IMG/VR virus record: IMGVR_UViG_3300008448_000215
Coordinates: 1 to 40,837 of that record
Direction: 5' to 3' (one strand)
Source: a virus
DNA: 40,837 bases
Shown: positions 17,423 through 26,479 of the stretch, piece after piece
Layout of the letters: the number at the start of each line of letters is the position of its first letter
How positions within the stretch are numbered: the stretch's first letter is position 1
Notes under the pieces: generated by a model
The model's database searches: none
What the model was told of the DNA's origin: nothing
The model's input: only the letters and a program-made list of their open reading frames with translations
Made by a program: the position numbers and the translations under genes

Positions 17423-19987
17423 TTATTCTGAAGGTGGAACTACTGGAGAAGGTCCTACTGATCCACCGGAACCTGTGTTACCTGTATATAATTGAGGTAT
17501 CGGAGGAGGAGTTCCAAACGGAATTCCAGATAGTGGGAATATTATGGGTGTTCCAAAAAAACCAACTTTTTGTGTGTTTAGTGTGACAGCACTTAATATA
17601 TTTGATGTCACTGATACAGCATTTACTGTCATTTGCAATGGTGTTGAAACAGTTCCTATTGCTTGAACAACATTCATATTTAAGTTAATGCTATTTTTTA
17701 AATTAGACGATACGAAAGCACCAACAATATTTGCTTTGAAAATATTGTTAACGCTAGAAGTTACTACTGCACCATTTATTTGATTGTAAAATTGTGCTGG
17801 TAGTTTTGTTTGAAATTCTGAACCATCATTTATTCCTTTTGGATATACAAATTTTTGTCTATTAAATACTGTATTTCTATAAATTGTTGAAACACCTTCA
17901 AAAATGGTTGTTGCAGGTATTATTTGTTCAAAATAAACAAATATCTTAGATTCAACAAATCTTATAAATTGCTCTAATTTTCTAAAAGTTACTTGACTAG
18001 AAATTTCATAAGATGGTGCTGTCACATTCCAATAATAATAAGTCAAATATATTTTTCGCAAATTTGGATAAAAGAAATTATGATGAGGATCAAAATAAGT
18101 TTTTCTATTTTTTACGTCTATACTATTATTATATACAAAATTCAACCATTCACTTATAGTATATCCAGAAATTTCTGGAGGTGCTACCAAATCTTCATTT
18201 GTTAATTTATAATCTGAAGGTAAATTTACACTTGTATTTCCGGTATAAAAGAAACCTAATTTGTACCAATCAAATACATCGCACTCTATAGCTGAAGCAG
18301 GATCTAATCCAATACTAACTTCTTTACTATTGACTAAATTTTCCGTTCCATAATAATTTGGATCTCCAGTATAAACTTTAACATTGTCAACTGTTTTTAT
18401 AGGATCGAATTCAGGTTGCCATTGATTTATATAATCTTGTCCATTTCCTCTACCCGGTCCACCTTCTTGAAAAGCTAAAAAACTTTCATCGAAATTGATG
18501 TATCCGTTTTCATTAACTTTTCCAATTGGTACTGGTATAAAAGCTGTTGTTCCATCCCACCCACTTGTCGTTTGATCAGTAAGGCTTATGTTTGCATTTC
18601 TTTGAATTTTATAAACAAATTCATCAAAATTAACCATACAATCAGGTGCTCCAATAACTTTAAAAATAAACATTATTGCTTCTCTAGTACCTTTTCTTTT
18701 GTATAACCAATTTATATTGGTCAAGATTCTTCTCCAGAGATCTAAATTATAGTCTTCTAATGTTTTATTACTATCATCTTCTTGTCCTAAGTATTCAAAA
18801 AAATCAGTATCAGTGAAATTAATCGGTTGTTTCCATCCTAATAATTCTGTTAATCTACCAATGAATTTATTTGATACTGTTTCAGACTCAGTATAATTAA
18901 TTGAGTGTGAAAAAGCTAAGTTATCTATATATCCTTTAATTTTATCGAATTCCTCAGCATAAGTTTGGATGAATTTATTATATATTTGACCATCAGAATC
19001 TAATTCTAAATAATTTTCCGGTATAATTGTTCTAACCATCCAATTTGTTTTTAATTGGTCGGTTAAAGTAGCATATTTTAGAATTTCATCTAAATAATTA
19101 TCGAAATTTGTTCCATAACTGTCAGGTGCAAAACCATCAATAGTTCTTGGCCACTCTATCAATTTATCAAAAAATTTATCGTTTTCTGGATTTGGAACGC
19201 TAAATTTTCCAACTTCTAATAACTGGTATTGTAAATTATCAAGACTTCTTTTATATTGAAAATACCTTTTTTTTGATGGTCTAATATAAATTGCATCAGT
19301 TGTGTTCGCAGTAAAAATACCTGAAACCTTAAAATTAAGATGATAATAATTTGAGAATGCACTAAAATTATATGATAAAATTGGATAAGAAGGGGAAGTA
19401 TTTAAAGTTGTTGAACTTAATTGTATCTCAAATTTATCATAATTATCATATAAAGTTAGGGTATTAGAACTCAATGCATTGTAACTATTTCCTGAAGTAA
19501 AAATTATATTTCCTTGATTAGTAAGTGCAGAACTGATAATTGTTATTTCTGTATAACTTAATTGTGTACTTGATAATGTTATAAAATTAGTTTCACCAAC
19601 ATTTCCATCATAAGCTAATAGGGCGTATGGAAAATTGTCTATGATTTTATTTATAGTATTTGCTAGTTTTGAATAATATGAACCAAAGTATGAATAAGAA
19701 TTGGGATCTGAAAGATCCAAATTCAAATCATTTATAGTTAAACCAATTGCTTCTCCAGCATTAAAATTTGAAGAAGTTAATGAGGTTAAACTTTGTAACC
19801 TATCAAAACTTAGTGATCTAGGATCACCATCAACAATATTTGGATTAAGATCTCTACTTATTCTGAAATCTCCAAATGTAAAAATAGATTCAGTGTTCGT
19901 GTTCTGGTACAGCTTATCCTGTCCGGGAACACTTCGAACTGATAAAGTGTTCCTCACAAAAATATCTTCCGGTTCAAGCAATACCAT
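17423..19987 (-). CDS. baseplate/tail protein with P2 gpI-like segment, 854 aa
   Basis: This large structural protein is the first gene of the minus-strand late block. Residues about 280-480 contain a helical region with LDLWRRILTNINWLYKRKGT-type sequence followed by REAIMFIFKVIGAP, which resembles the 'LYKRKGT..AI...L...G' signature of tail protein I / baseplate wedge proteins in many tailed phages. The N-terminal third is beta-rich. The C-terminus (about 740-854) is Asn/Val/Thr-rich and ends in a Pro/Gly-rich tail. The role in the baseplate is inferred; which T4 gene it corresponds to (gp6/gp7-like) cannot be decided by eye. Confidence 0.65.
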   Translation of the reverse strand: MVLLEPEDIFVRNTLSVRSVPGQDKLYQNTNTESIFTFGDFRISRDLNPNIVDGDPRSLSFDRLQSLTSLTSSNFNAGEAIGLTINDLNLDLSDPNSYSYFGSYYSKLANTINKIIDNFPYALLAYDGNVGETNFITLSSTQLSYTEITIISSALTNQGNIIFTSGNSYNALSSNTLTLYDNYDKFEIQLSSTTLNTSPSYPILSYNFSAFSNYYHLNFKVSGIFTANTTDAIYIRPSKKRYFQYKRSLDNLQYQLLEVGKFSVPNPENDKFFDKLIEWPRTIDGFAPDSYGTNFDNYLDEILKYATLTDQLKTNWMVRTIIPENYLELDSDGQIYNKFIQTYAEEFDKIKGYIDNLAFSHSINYTESETVSNKFIGRLTELLGWKQPINFTDTDFFEYLGQEDDSNKTLEDYNLDLWRRILTNINWLYKRKGTREAIMFIFKVIGAPDCMVNFDEFVYKIQRNANISLTDQTTSGWDGTTAFIPVPIGKVNENGYINFDESFLAFQEGGPGRGNGQDYINQWQPEFDPIKTVDNVKVYTGDPNYYGTENLVNSKEVSIGLDPASAIECDVFDWYKLGFFYTGNTSVNLPSDYKLTNEDLVAPPEISGYTISEWLNFVYNNSIDVKNRKTYFDPHHNFFYPNLRKIYLTYYYWNVTAPSYEISSQVTFRKLEQFIRFVESKIFVYFEQIIPATTIFEGVSTIYRNTVFNRQKFVYPKGINDGSEFQTKLPAQFYNQINGAVVTSSVNNIFKANIVGAFVSSNLKNSINLNMNVVQAIGTVSTPLQMTVNAVSVTSNILSAVTLNTQKVGFFGTPIIFPLSGIPFGTPPPIPQLYTGNTGSGGSVGPSPVVPPSE

Positions 19988-20026
19988 ATTTTACTAATTT
20001 AATGTCTTTGTTTTTAAATTAAATTT

Positions 20027-20038
20027 TAAAATAAATAG
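20027..20038 (-). promoter_or_regulatory. CTATTTATTTTA box upstream of minus-strand late block
   Basis: CTATTTATTTTA on the minus strand lies 40-51 bases upstream of the 854-residue gene's ATG. Near-copies occur upstream of three other minus-strand virion genes (13987-13998, 15587-15598, 6546-6557) and, on the plus strand, at 20095-20106. It could be a late promoter element. The opposite strand reads AATAAATA, similar to T4/cyanophage late -10 boxes, so orientation is uncertain. Confidence 0.35.
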
Positions 20039-20094
20039 ACTTTCAAATTTTTTACAATAAAACTTTTATAATATTTTATTTTTTTTTTCTAAAT

Positions 20095-20106
20095 CTATTT
20101 ACTTTA
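20095..20106 (+). promoter_or_regulatory. CTATTTACTTTA box upstream of plus-strand virion block
   Basis: CTATTTACTTTA lies 31 bases before the ATG of the first plus-strand virion gene and differs by one base from the minus-strand box at 20027-20038. The two face outward in the 150-base divergent region, as expected for a pair of promoters. The region is very AT-rich, so chance similarity is possible. Confidence 0.35.
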
Positions 20107-20137
20107 AGTATTAAAAAAATATCTTTAAAAACAAAAA

Positions 20138-22177
20138 ATGCCATTTTTACCACCAGAATCAACGACATATATTAATGTTAAGCTAACTGATGCTGGCCGA
20201 AGATTACTTTCTTTGGGGCAATTACAGTTTTCTAAAGCTGTAGTTTCTGATAGAGAGATAGATTATAATATAGATAGGGATAGAGTTAACGGATTATCTA
20301 CTTACGATATTTTAAATAATAGAGTGTTAGCCCCAGTTGGAGATTATCCGAATATAGATCCCGTCAATTTAGATGGTACAAATCCAATTGAATTAACAAA
20401 CCAAACAATTCAATCTGTAAAACAGTTCGCGACTGCACAAACTGCAACTTATGGTATGTTTTCAGGATACTCTAATAACTGGTATTTCTTGGATGATAAT
20501 CAACATATTTTGGCAAGAAGTATTGGTGTTGAAGGGGCTACAACAACTTTTGGTACAAATAATATTCAAATTACAGCACCTGTTGGTTACACAATTAAAG
20601 AAGGTGATAATATATACATATTATGGGTTCCGGATGCATATCCAACAGCTTCTGCTTTGAATCCAAATACCTCAGCTGATTTAATTTATTCTGGAACTCC
20701 TTTTAATGGTCTTTGGTATAAAGTTTATTCGGCTATTACAAACACAAATATTGATTTAGATAGAGCAATACCAAATATAGGTGGTGCTAAAACTAGATAT
20801 CCACTATTCATTTATCCAGATAATGCCGTTGAATCATATTTTGGTTCAGGATATACTCAGCAAACAAAATTTTGGAACATGAATATTGTAAGACCATACG
20901 ATGTTGCTGGTACGGATGTTACAATTGATGGAGTTTCCGGTTATTCATCATATGGTTCAATAGAATATGCTGGAACTAAGACTTATTTGGGTTTTGATGA
21001 AAGTTATCCTGCTTTAGGATTGATTCACTATACCAATAAATTTAGTGGATTAACTTATGGAGAACAGTTGATAGAGAAATCAGTAATAATGAATATGCCA
21101 ACATTGATGTGGCATGGATTCCCTGCAAATAATGGACAAGGTACAGAATATGGATTAACATTATATGATTCATATGGGAATTCTTTTTATGATTCTGCAG
21201 CAAAAACAACATATAGAGAATTAAGAGACGGTATTCAATCAACAAATAAAGTTGTTGGTAGAGTATATCATAAATTACAATTATTTGTAATTACTGATCA
21301 GGATTTATTAATGGCTATGTCTTACAAAGGAAATAGATCTTATACTTTACCAGAACCTATTGTAAATCTTGTTACTAATCCAGCTCCACCATTAACTACA
21401 AATGATGTGAATGGTTTGTGTGAATCTGGAAAAACATACTTTGTTACATATTTGATGGAAGTTGATCCTGCAAGTGTAGCGGGTTATGGTTATGATTATC
21501 CGATTCATTGTGGAAGTATAAAGCAAATAGATGGAGCTGTTGATATTAATGGTAACCCTCAATATTTATCTGTTCAATTTCCGACTAATAGTTTTCCATA
21601 CATGAGGAATTCAACAGAATTAGCAAATGGTACAGGTTGGAATGCTCAGAGAGTTAAAATTTTAGTAAACGAACAAGATAAATCATTTGATTATAAACCG
21701 GGTAATGTACCAGCAACTGACTGGGTTGTTTTATCTGGTCAGGGGATTTATGATTGCACAACTTTAGTTGTGCCAGATACTACAATTGACCCAGTAGCTT
21801 TAAATTCTCATCAATTTATTGTTTCTAGAGAAGATTATAATTCTGGTGCTACAAGTGGAAATTATGTAATGTGGTCTGGACATACTTCTAATGGAGATAT
21901 TTGTAATTTTGGAGGCGAATCTTTCTTTTTTGGTACTATAGATGCCCAAGTATTGACAACAACTTATAAAACAATCATAACAGTTATAGCAGCTAATTAT
22001 CAATATAATGATTCAAATAATGAAACTTTTGATTCACTAGTTGATGAAAATACATATATAACTGAAGTAGCAATTCTAGATAATCAAAACAATACAGTGG
22101 CTGTTGGTAAACCTACATACCCACTGAAAAAAGCTAATTCTAGATATTTAGCTTTTCAATTAATAATAGATTTTTAA
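20138..22177 (+). CDS. virion protein with LT..GR N-terminal domain, 679 aa
   Basis: This is the first gene of the plus-strand structural block. Its N-terminus (TTYINVKLTDAGRRLL then VVSDREIDYNI) matches the start of the next gene (TTVYARAYLTELGRQYL then FSLGDPDVNY), so the two share a domain of about 60 residues. The C-terminus ends with ITEVAILDNQNNTVAVGKP and a hydrophobic strand, which matches the ends of two other genes in this block and resembles the 'EVGLYD..G.LIAV' motif of phage tail-collar and fibre-adaptor proteins. I infer a tail or baseplate structural role. The start has an A-rich leader (AAAACAAAAA). Confidence 0.7.
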   Translation: MPFLPPESTTYINVKLTDAGRRLLSLGQLQFSKAVVSDREIDYNIDRDRVNGLSTYDILNNRVLAPVGDYPNIDPVNLDGTNPIELTNQTIQSVKQFATAQTATYGMFSGYSNNWYFLDDNQHILARSIGVEGATTTFGTNNIQITAPVGYTIKEGDNIYILWVPDAYPTASALNPNTSADLIYSGTPFNGLWYKVYSAITNTNIDLDRAIPNIGGAKTRYPLFIYPDNAVESYFGSGYTQQTKFWNMNIVRPYDVAGTDVTIDGVSGYSSYGSIEYAGTKTYLGFDESYPALGLIHYTNKFSGLTYGEQLIEKSVIMNMPTLMWHGFPANNGQGTEYGLTLYDSYGNSFYDSAAKTTYRELRDGIQSTNKVVGRVYHKLQLFVITDQDLLMAMSYKGNRSYTLPEPIVNLVTNPAPPLTTNDVNGLCESGKTYFVTYLMEVDPASVAGYGYDYPIHCGSIKQIDGAVDINGNPQYLSVQFPTNSFPYMRNSTELANGTGWNAQRVKILVNEQDKSFDYKPGNVPATDWVVLSGQGIYDCTTLVVPDTTIDPVALNSHQFIVSREDYNSGATSGNYVMWSGHTSNGDICNFGGESFFFGTIDAQVLTTTYKTIITVIAANYQYNDSNNETFDSLVDENTYITEVAILDNQNNTVAVGKPTYPLKKANSRYLAFQLIIDF

Positions 22178-22189
22178 AAAAGTAAAAAA

Positions 22190-22912
22190 ATGGGATTAAT
22201 ACCAAGTGCAACAACTGTTTATGCAAGAGCCTATCTTACTGAATTAGGAAGACAATATCTATTTGACAGTTTGTCAAAACCCAGATATATTCAACTTCCT
22301 AATGGAGTTACTGTAGATAGATTAAAAATTACACGTTTCTCATTGGGTGATCCAGATGTAAATTATACTCTTCCACTTCCTTTATTATCTGGAGAAATAC
22401 CAGATTTATCAGGCGAAAATGAAAATGCAGTAACTGGTGCAAAGGGAAGAACATTGGATAATTTGATTAGTCCTACTACATCAACAATTCCGGCAGAATC
22501 AATTGAAACAGTTGAGTATAAAACAACATATCAAAGTATTAATTTTAATTCAAATGTTGCTCCAACAACTTTTCCAGTTGTAACTACTCAACAATTACAA
22601 ACATTTGTTGATGGTGCTTTGGTTAATGATGGAGTTTATGTAGTGTCTCCAACTAGTTATGGTCCAAATGTCATCAATAATAATGAATTAATTATTCCTT
22701 TAAAACAACCTACAGCAACAGCTCCCGGTTATAGATTAAGAATATTCTTCCCTTCAACTGGAAGTAATTATAATAAAATTACTTTTCAATTTGAAAAAGC
22801 AAATCAAATTCAGGGAACACCAACGACACAAGTATCTACAGGTTTAAATCCCTTGGTTAATCCTACTTTAAACGTAGCACAAACAAATATAGGTGCAACA
22901 GCTGCAGAATAA
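22190..22912 (+). CDS. virion protein with LT..GR N-terminal domain, 240 aa
   Basis: The protein shares its first ~60 residues in pattern with the preceding gene (TTVYARAYLTELGRQYL and FSLGDPDVNYTL). The remainder has a Pro/Thr-rich linker and beta-rich segments, ending in a low-complexity Thr/Asn/Ala tail. No catalytic motif, membrane segment or signal peptide is seen. It lies 12 bases after the previous gene and is probably co-transcribed with it. It is likely a tail-associated structural protein; the precise function is unknown. Confidence 0.65.
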   Translation: MGLIPSATTVYARAYLTELGRQYLFDSLSKPRYIQLPNGVTVDRLKITRFSLGDPDVNYTLPLPLLSGEIPDLSGENENAVTGAKGRTLDNLISPTTSTIPAESIETVEYKTTYQSINFNSNVAPTTFPVVTTQQLQTFVDGALVNDGVYVVSPTSYGPNVINNNELIIPLKQPTATAPGYRLRIFFPSTGSNYNKITFQFEKANQIQGTPTTQVSTGLNPLVNPTLNVAQTNIGATAAE

Positions 22913-22936
22913 TAATAAAATATAAATCAATAAATA

Positions 22937-23341
22937 ATGGCAAGAGCATTAGTAAACAAAGATTTATCAGCAAGATTGACTGAAAATAATTTTTCAGAAT
23001 TACAATCTCAAGTGACACTAGGACCAAGTTTAAGTACAGCGACCGTACAAGGAGAAGCTATTGCTGCCAATGTAAATGATGCAGTATCGGTAAATCAATG
23101 GGTTGCTATGACTCAAGCAGATCAAGGTTTATTGAATGCAATATATGACTTTGTTAATACCACGAAAGAAGGTGCAAGTGTCATACCTGATAATAGATTT
23201 GGCAGAACAAAAAAACTATTCTTTAATTTTTATGGTACTATGGGTAAGTCCATAAAACCCGGAGAAATAGGTCAATTTGAAGTTAATTTTAGTTATCCAC
23301 CAAGATCTTTAACAGATACTGGTTCATCCGCAGCACTTTAA
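22937..23341 (+). CDS. 134-aa virion-cluster protein, tandem copy 1
   Basis: I do not recognise the family. The protein is 134 residues with a helical middle (QADQGLLNAIYDFVNTTKEG) and a beta-rich C-terminal half (KKLFFNFYGTMGKSIKPGEIGQFEVNFSYPP type). The next gene is the same length and differs at four residues only. Small size, tandem duplication and position among virion genes suggest an abundant structural component or a capsid/tail decoration, but there is no direct evidence. No Shine-Dalgarno is present; the leader is AATAAATA. Confidence 0.7.
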   Translation: MARALVNKDLSARLTENNFSELQSQVTLGPSLSTATVQGEAIAANVNDAVSVNQWVAMTQADQGLLNAIYDFVNTTKEGASVIPDNRFGRTKKLFFNFYGTMGKSIKPGEIGQFEVNFSYPPRSLTDTGSSAAL

Positions 23342-23371
23342 ATTCAAAAAACAACTATAAGTAAATAAAAA

Positions 23372-23776
23372 ATGGGAAGAGCAATAGTCAACAAAGATTT
23401 ATCAGCAAGATTGACTGAAAATAATTTTTCAGAATTACAATCTGAAGTTACTTTGGGTCCAAGTTTAAGTACAGCGACCGTACAAGGAGAAGCTGTTGCT
23501 GCCAATGTAAATGATGCAGTATCGGTAAATCAATGGGTCGCAATGACTCAAGCAGATCAAGGTTTATTGAATGCAATATATGACTTTGTTAATACCACAA
23601 AAGAGGGTGCCAGTGTAATACCTGATAATAGATTTGGAAGAACGAAAAAATTATTCTTTAATTTCTACGGGACTATGGGAAAATCTATAAAGCCCGGAGA
23701 AATAGGTCAATTTGAAGTTAATTTTAGTTATCCACCAAGATCTTTAACAGATACTGGTTCATCCGCAGCACTTTAA
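23372..23776 (+). CDS. 134-aa virion-cluster protein, tandem copy 2
   Basis: This is a near-identical copy of the upstream gene, with Ala2Gly, Leu5Ile, Gln25Glu and Ile42Val as the only protein changes. At the DNA level, stretches of perfect identity (the last ~84 bases, and a ~30-base tract in the first third) alternate with stretches carrying clustered synonymous changes. This fits an older duplication partly homogenised by recombination. The protein changes are conservative, so both copies look functional. Confidence 0.7.
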   Translation: MGRAIVNKDLSARLTENNFSELQSEVTLGPSLSTATVQGEAVAANVNDAVSVNQWVAMTQADQGLLNAIYDFVNTTKEGASVIPDNRFGRTKKLFFNFYGTMGKSIKPGEIGQFEVNFSYPPRSLTDTGSSAAL

Positions 23777-23795
23777 AAAATAATAAAAAAAAGAA

Positions 23796-24983
23796 ATGAG
23801 TACAATTGATCCACGTTTTACAAAATTAGTAAGTTCATCGCTTACAGTTCAAGCTGAAACATTAGATAATAAAATAGTTTCAAATGAAGAATTATTTTTC
23901 ACTGAATGTGACAGAAATTCAGTTGCAGATAATAAGGGAAATTATTTTGTTTCTTTTAATCTCCCAACTTCTGATGATGATTTAAGTACAAGTTCAACTA
24001 TAGCAAAATATTTTCCAGAGCTTTATCAGTTAAATAATGAAAAGATTGTTTTTTGTTCTATACCCCCAACTGAATATTCAGAATTTATAGACGGAAGATC
24101 TATAACTCTTTTTGTACCAACAAGTGGTACAGCACCCGGACCTTTTGATGGAGTAAAGATTTATTCTTCAACATATTCATCTGATAAACCATTGAAATAT
24201 GGCGAAACAAATCAACTGTTAGGTGATAATATTTGTTTTTTATTTTGTGATGATATAAATATTCCTTATACTGGATTTACTGCAAATGAAATTGGAGTAA
24301 GAACTAATATGTCAGCTAATACAACTTGGGAACCAGATCCAACTGATTATACGAAGAGACCATCTGCTGTTTCATACAGAGAGGTTTTAGGTGGAGGAAT
24401 TTCTTCTGTATTGAATCCTAATAATAGGCCAAACGGATTAAATACTGATACAAGATCAGGAAGTTATTCTATAACACCTCCTACTAATTTTCCAGACGGA
24501 GTTGCAGGTTATAATTACGATGTTCCAGTAGGTTTTTGTTATTTAGATATGGGTATTTGTGTTTTAACTCATACTGCCATAACACAAAATATTGTATGGA
24601 CAGAGGGTACTGGTGGCCCCGGATCAGGTGACTTAAACTATACTTCTGGAAGAACAAATGTTTATTTTTCTGGATTAAATATTGATGATGATCCAGCAGC
24701 TTATTTGGAATACACCGATATTAACACATCTTTCAAAATTTCCGCAGTTTGTTTGGCAATGCCTACTGAGTTCTGGATCTCTAATAATTCTACTTGGGAT
24801 AGAACTAGTGCTCTCAACAATATTAATTCTCAAACAGGTATAATTACATTAGATCCAGTTTATGTAACTGAAGTTGGATTATACAATAGAATGAATGAAT
24901 TAATAGCTGTTGCTAAACTTTCGGAATACGTTGAAAAAAACTATATAAATTTAGTTACTTTCAATATTGATATAGATATGTAA
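23796..24983 (+). CDS. virion protein, paralogue A with TEVGLYN C-terminus, 395 aa
   Basis: This protein is paralogous to the next gene: both begin with IDP(R/K)FT, contain GNYFVS(F/L)NLPT, YPEL.QLN..KI, EFID.RSI.L.VP and STYS....KYGE...LLGDNI, and end with a TEVGLYN..NELIAVAKLSE strand pair. The end resembles the N-terminal/collar adaptor motif of many phage tail-fibre proteins. It is beta-rich with no signal or membrane segment. I infer a tail-fibre adaptor or baseplate-attached protein. A 12-bp inverted repeat spans its stop codon. Confidence 0.7.
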   Translation: MSTIDPRFTKLVSSSLTVQAETLDNKIVSNEELFFTECDRNSVADNKGNYFVSFNLPTSDDDLSTSSTIAKYFPELYQLNNEKIVFCSIPPTEYSEFIDGRSITLFVPTSGTAPGPFDGVKIYSSTYSSDKPLKYGETNQLLGDNICFLFCDDINIPYTGFTANEIGVRTNMSANTTWEPDPTDYTKRPSAVSYREVLGGGISSVLNPNNRPNGLNTDTRSGSYSITPPTNFPDGVAGYNYDVPVGFCYLDMGICVLTHTAITQNIVWTEGTGGPGSGDLNYTSGRTNVYFSGLNIDDDPAAYLEYTDINTSFKISAVCLAMPTEFWISNNSTWDRTSALNNINSQTGIITLDPVYVTEVGLYNRMNELIAVAKLSEYVEKNYINLVTFNIDIDM

Positions 24984-25019
24984 TTCTATTTGATATTGAA
25001 AGTCATTTAGAATTACATT
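24977..25019 (+). promoter_or_regulatory. 12-bp inverted repeat across stop codon and up to next ATG
   Basis: TATGTAATTCTA (24977-24988) pairs perfectly with TAGAATTACATA (25008-25019), with a 19-base loop. The left arm includes the stop codon of the upstream gene and the right arm ends directly before the ATG at 25020. No U-tract follows, so it is more likely a translational control or mRNA-stability element than a terminator. Confidence 0.5.
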
Positions 25020-26450
25020 ATGATTGATCCTAAATTCACAAGTCCTGTTAGTGGTTTTCTCTATATAAATGAAGAGAACGAAATTCCAATTTCGTTGTCA
25101 GGAGATAGTGTTTCTTTAAGTTTGTGTGATAGAACTGGTATAACAAATAATTTAGGTAATTATTTTGTTTCTTTAAATTTACCAACTGATAAAGATAAAT
25201 TTCCAACAAATTCATCTTTATCTTTTTTTTATCCCGAATTACAACAATTAAATGTTGATAAAATATTATTAATAAAAATACCAAATACTGCTTATACTGA
25301 ATTTATAGATGCTAGATCTATAAAATTAAATGTACCCGGTACTGGTAGTTCAGCTAATTTCTATACTTTATTTTCTTCGACTTATTCTGATAGTACACCC
25401 GACAAATATGGCGAAAGAAGTCCTTTGCTAGGAGATAATATTACTTATTTATTTAGTGATAGTGTTAATTTGCCATATACAGGATTAAGTGTAAATCAGA
25501 TTGGACAAATTATATCAAATTCCGCTGTAACATCTTGGAATCCCATAGATAGAAGATATCAAGATAGACCTTCAGCAACTTCATATGCAGAAACAAAATT
25601 AAGTAATGATTCAATAAATACTGATAGAAGATATAGAATAAATAAATCTGTTTTTGTTGATGGGTTATATAATGATTATAGGGGTCAAGCAATAGGATAT
25701 TATGATTCATATTTTGACGCAGGTGATGTTGGTTTTGTAGTTTTACCAGATCGTAATTACTTTTCTGTAGGAGATTCAATAACAATTGATGAATTTGACC
25801 ATACTTTAAACCCTACTTATTCTGGAAATGTTCAAGTTACTAGTATTATAAAAAATTATTATCAATCTGGATTAATATATGCCCCAGATGGTTATGATGG
25901 ACCATTTGATGTAATAGTAACAAATAAAGCTTTTGCAGCAACTACTAGTAATGAAGCTGGAATTTTATATATTAGTGGAGGAACATATTATAATTATGAT
26001 ATTCCTGTTGGTTTTGTTGTTCTTGATAAAGGTTTAATTGCAATTACTCATACAGATATAGTAAATTCAATAGATTGGGTATCTGGTTTTCTACCTGATG
26101 GCAGTCCAAATTCAGGTGGCGAAACAACCAATATTTATTTTGATACTACTGATACTTCAATATATGGAGATGAAGAACCTATATGTTCACTAGATTTCAC
26201 ATCTTTAGATACAGTTTTTAAATTAAGAACAACTTGTAATAGTTTATTGGGTCAATTTTATATTTCAAATAACGCTACTTGGGATAATGCATTAGCAAGC
26301 AATCCTTATGCAGCTAATCAACAAGTTTCAATTACTGAGGTTGGTTTATATAATGAATTAAATGAATTAGTTGCGGTTGCAAAATTTTCAGAACCAATTT
26401 ATAAAGGTGCTTTAGATTTATTCACTTTTGAAATAGATATAAATCTTTAA
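25020..26450 (+). CDS. virion protein, paralogue B with TEVGLYN C-terminus, 476 aa
   Basis: This is the longer paralogue of the preceding 395-residue protein. The N-terminal ~170 residues and the C-terminal ~60 align in pattern. An insertion of about 80 residues in the middle (RRYRINKSVFVDGLYNDYRGQ... through SGLIYAPDGYDGPFDVIVTN) is absent from the shorter protein and contains an SH3-like/beta stretch (VGFVVLPDRNYFSVGDSITI). The C-terminus TEVGLYNELNELVAVAKFSEP matches tail-collar-type motifs. I infer an adaptor or fibre-linked role with the insertion as a variable domain. Confidence 0.7.
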   Translation: MIDPKFTSPVSGFLYINEENEIPISLSGDSVSLSLCDRTGITNNLGNYFVSLNLPTDKDKFPTNSSLSFFYPELQQLNVDKILLIKIPNTAYTEFIDARSIKLNVPGTGSSANFYTLFSSTYSDSTPDKYGERSPLLGDNITYLFSDSVNLPYTGLSVNQIGQIISNSAVTSWNPIDRRYQDRPSATSYAETKLSNDSINTDRRYRINKSVFVDGLYNDYRGQAIGYYDSYFDAGDVGFVVLPDRNYFSVGDSITIDEFDHTLNPTYSGNVQVTSIIKNYYQSGLIYAPDGYDGPFDVIVTNKAFAATTSNEAGILYISGGTYYNYDIPVGFVVLDKGLIAITHTDIVNSIDWVSGFLPDGSPNSGGETTNIYFDTTDTSIYGDEEPICSLDFTSLDTVFKLRTTCNSLLGQFYISNNATWDNALASNPYAANQQVSITEVGLYNELNELVAVAKFSEPIYKGALDLFTFEIDINL

Positions 26451-26479
26451 TTTTTTTATTTAATTTTTATTTTAATTTT

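Larger units (their letters stand above)
22937..23776 (+). repeat. tandem gene duplication, 435-base offset
   Basis: Two 405-base coding copies are separated by 30 bases. Substitutions are mostly at third codon positions and are unevenly spread, with a long identical 3' tract reaching the stop codon. The spacers after the two copies differ, so identity stops at the coding region. Confidence 0.9.
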
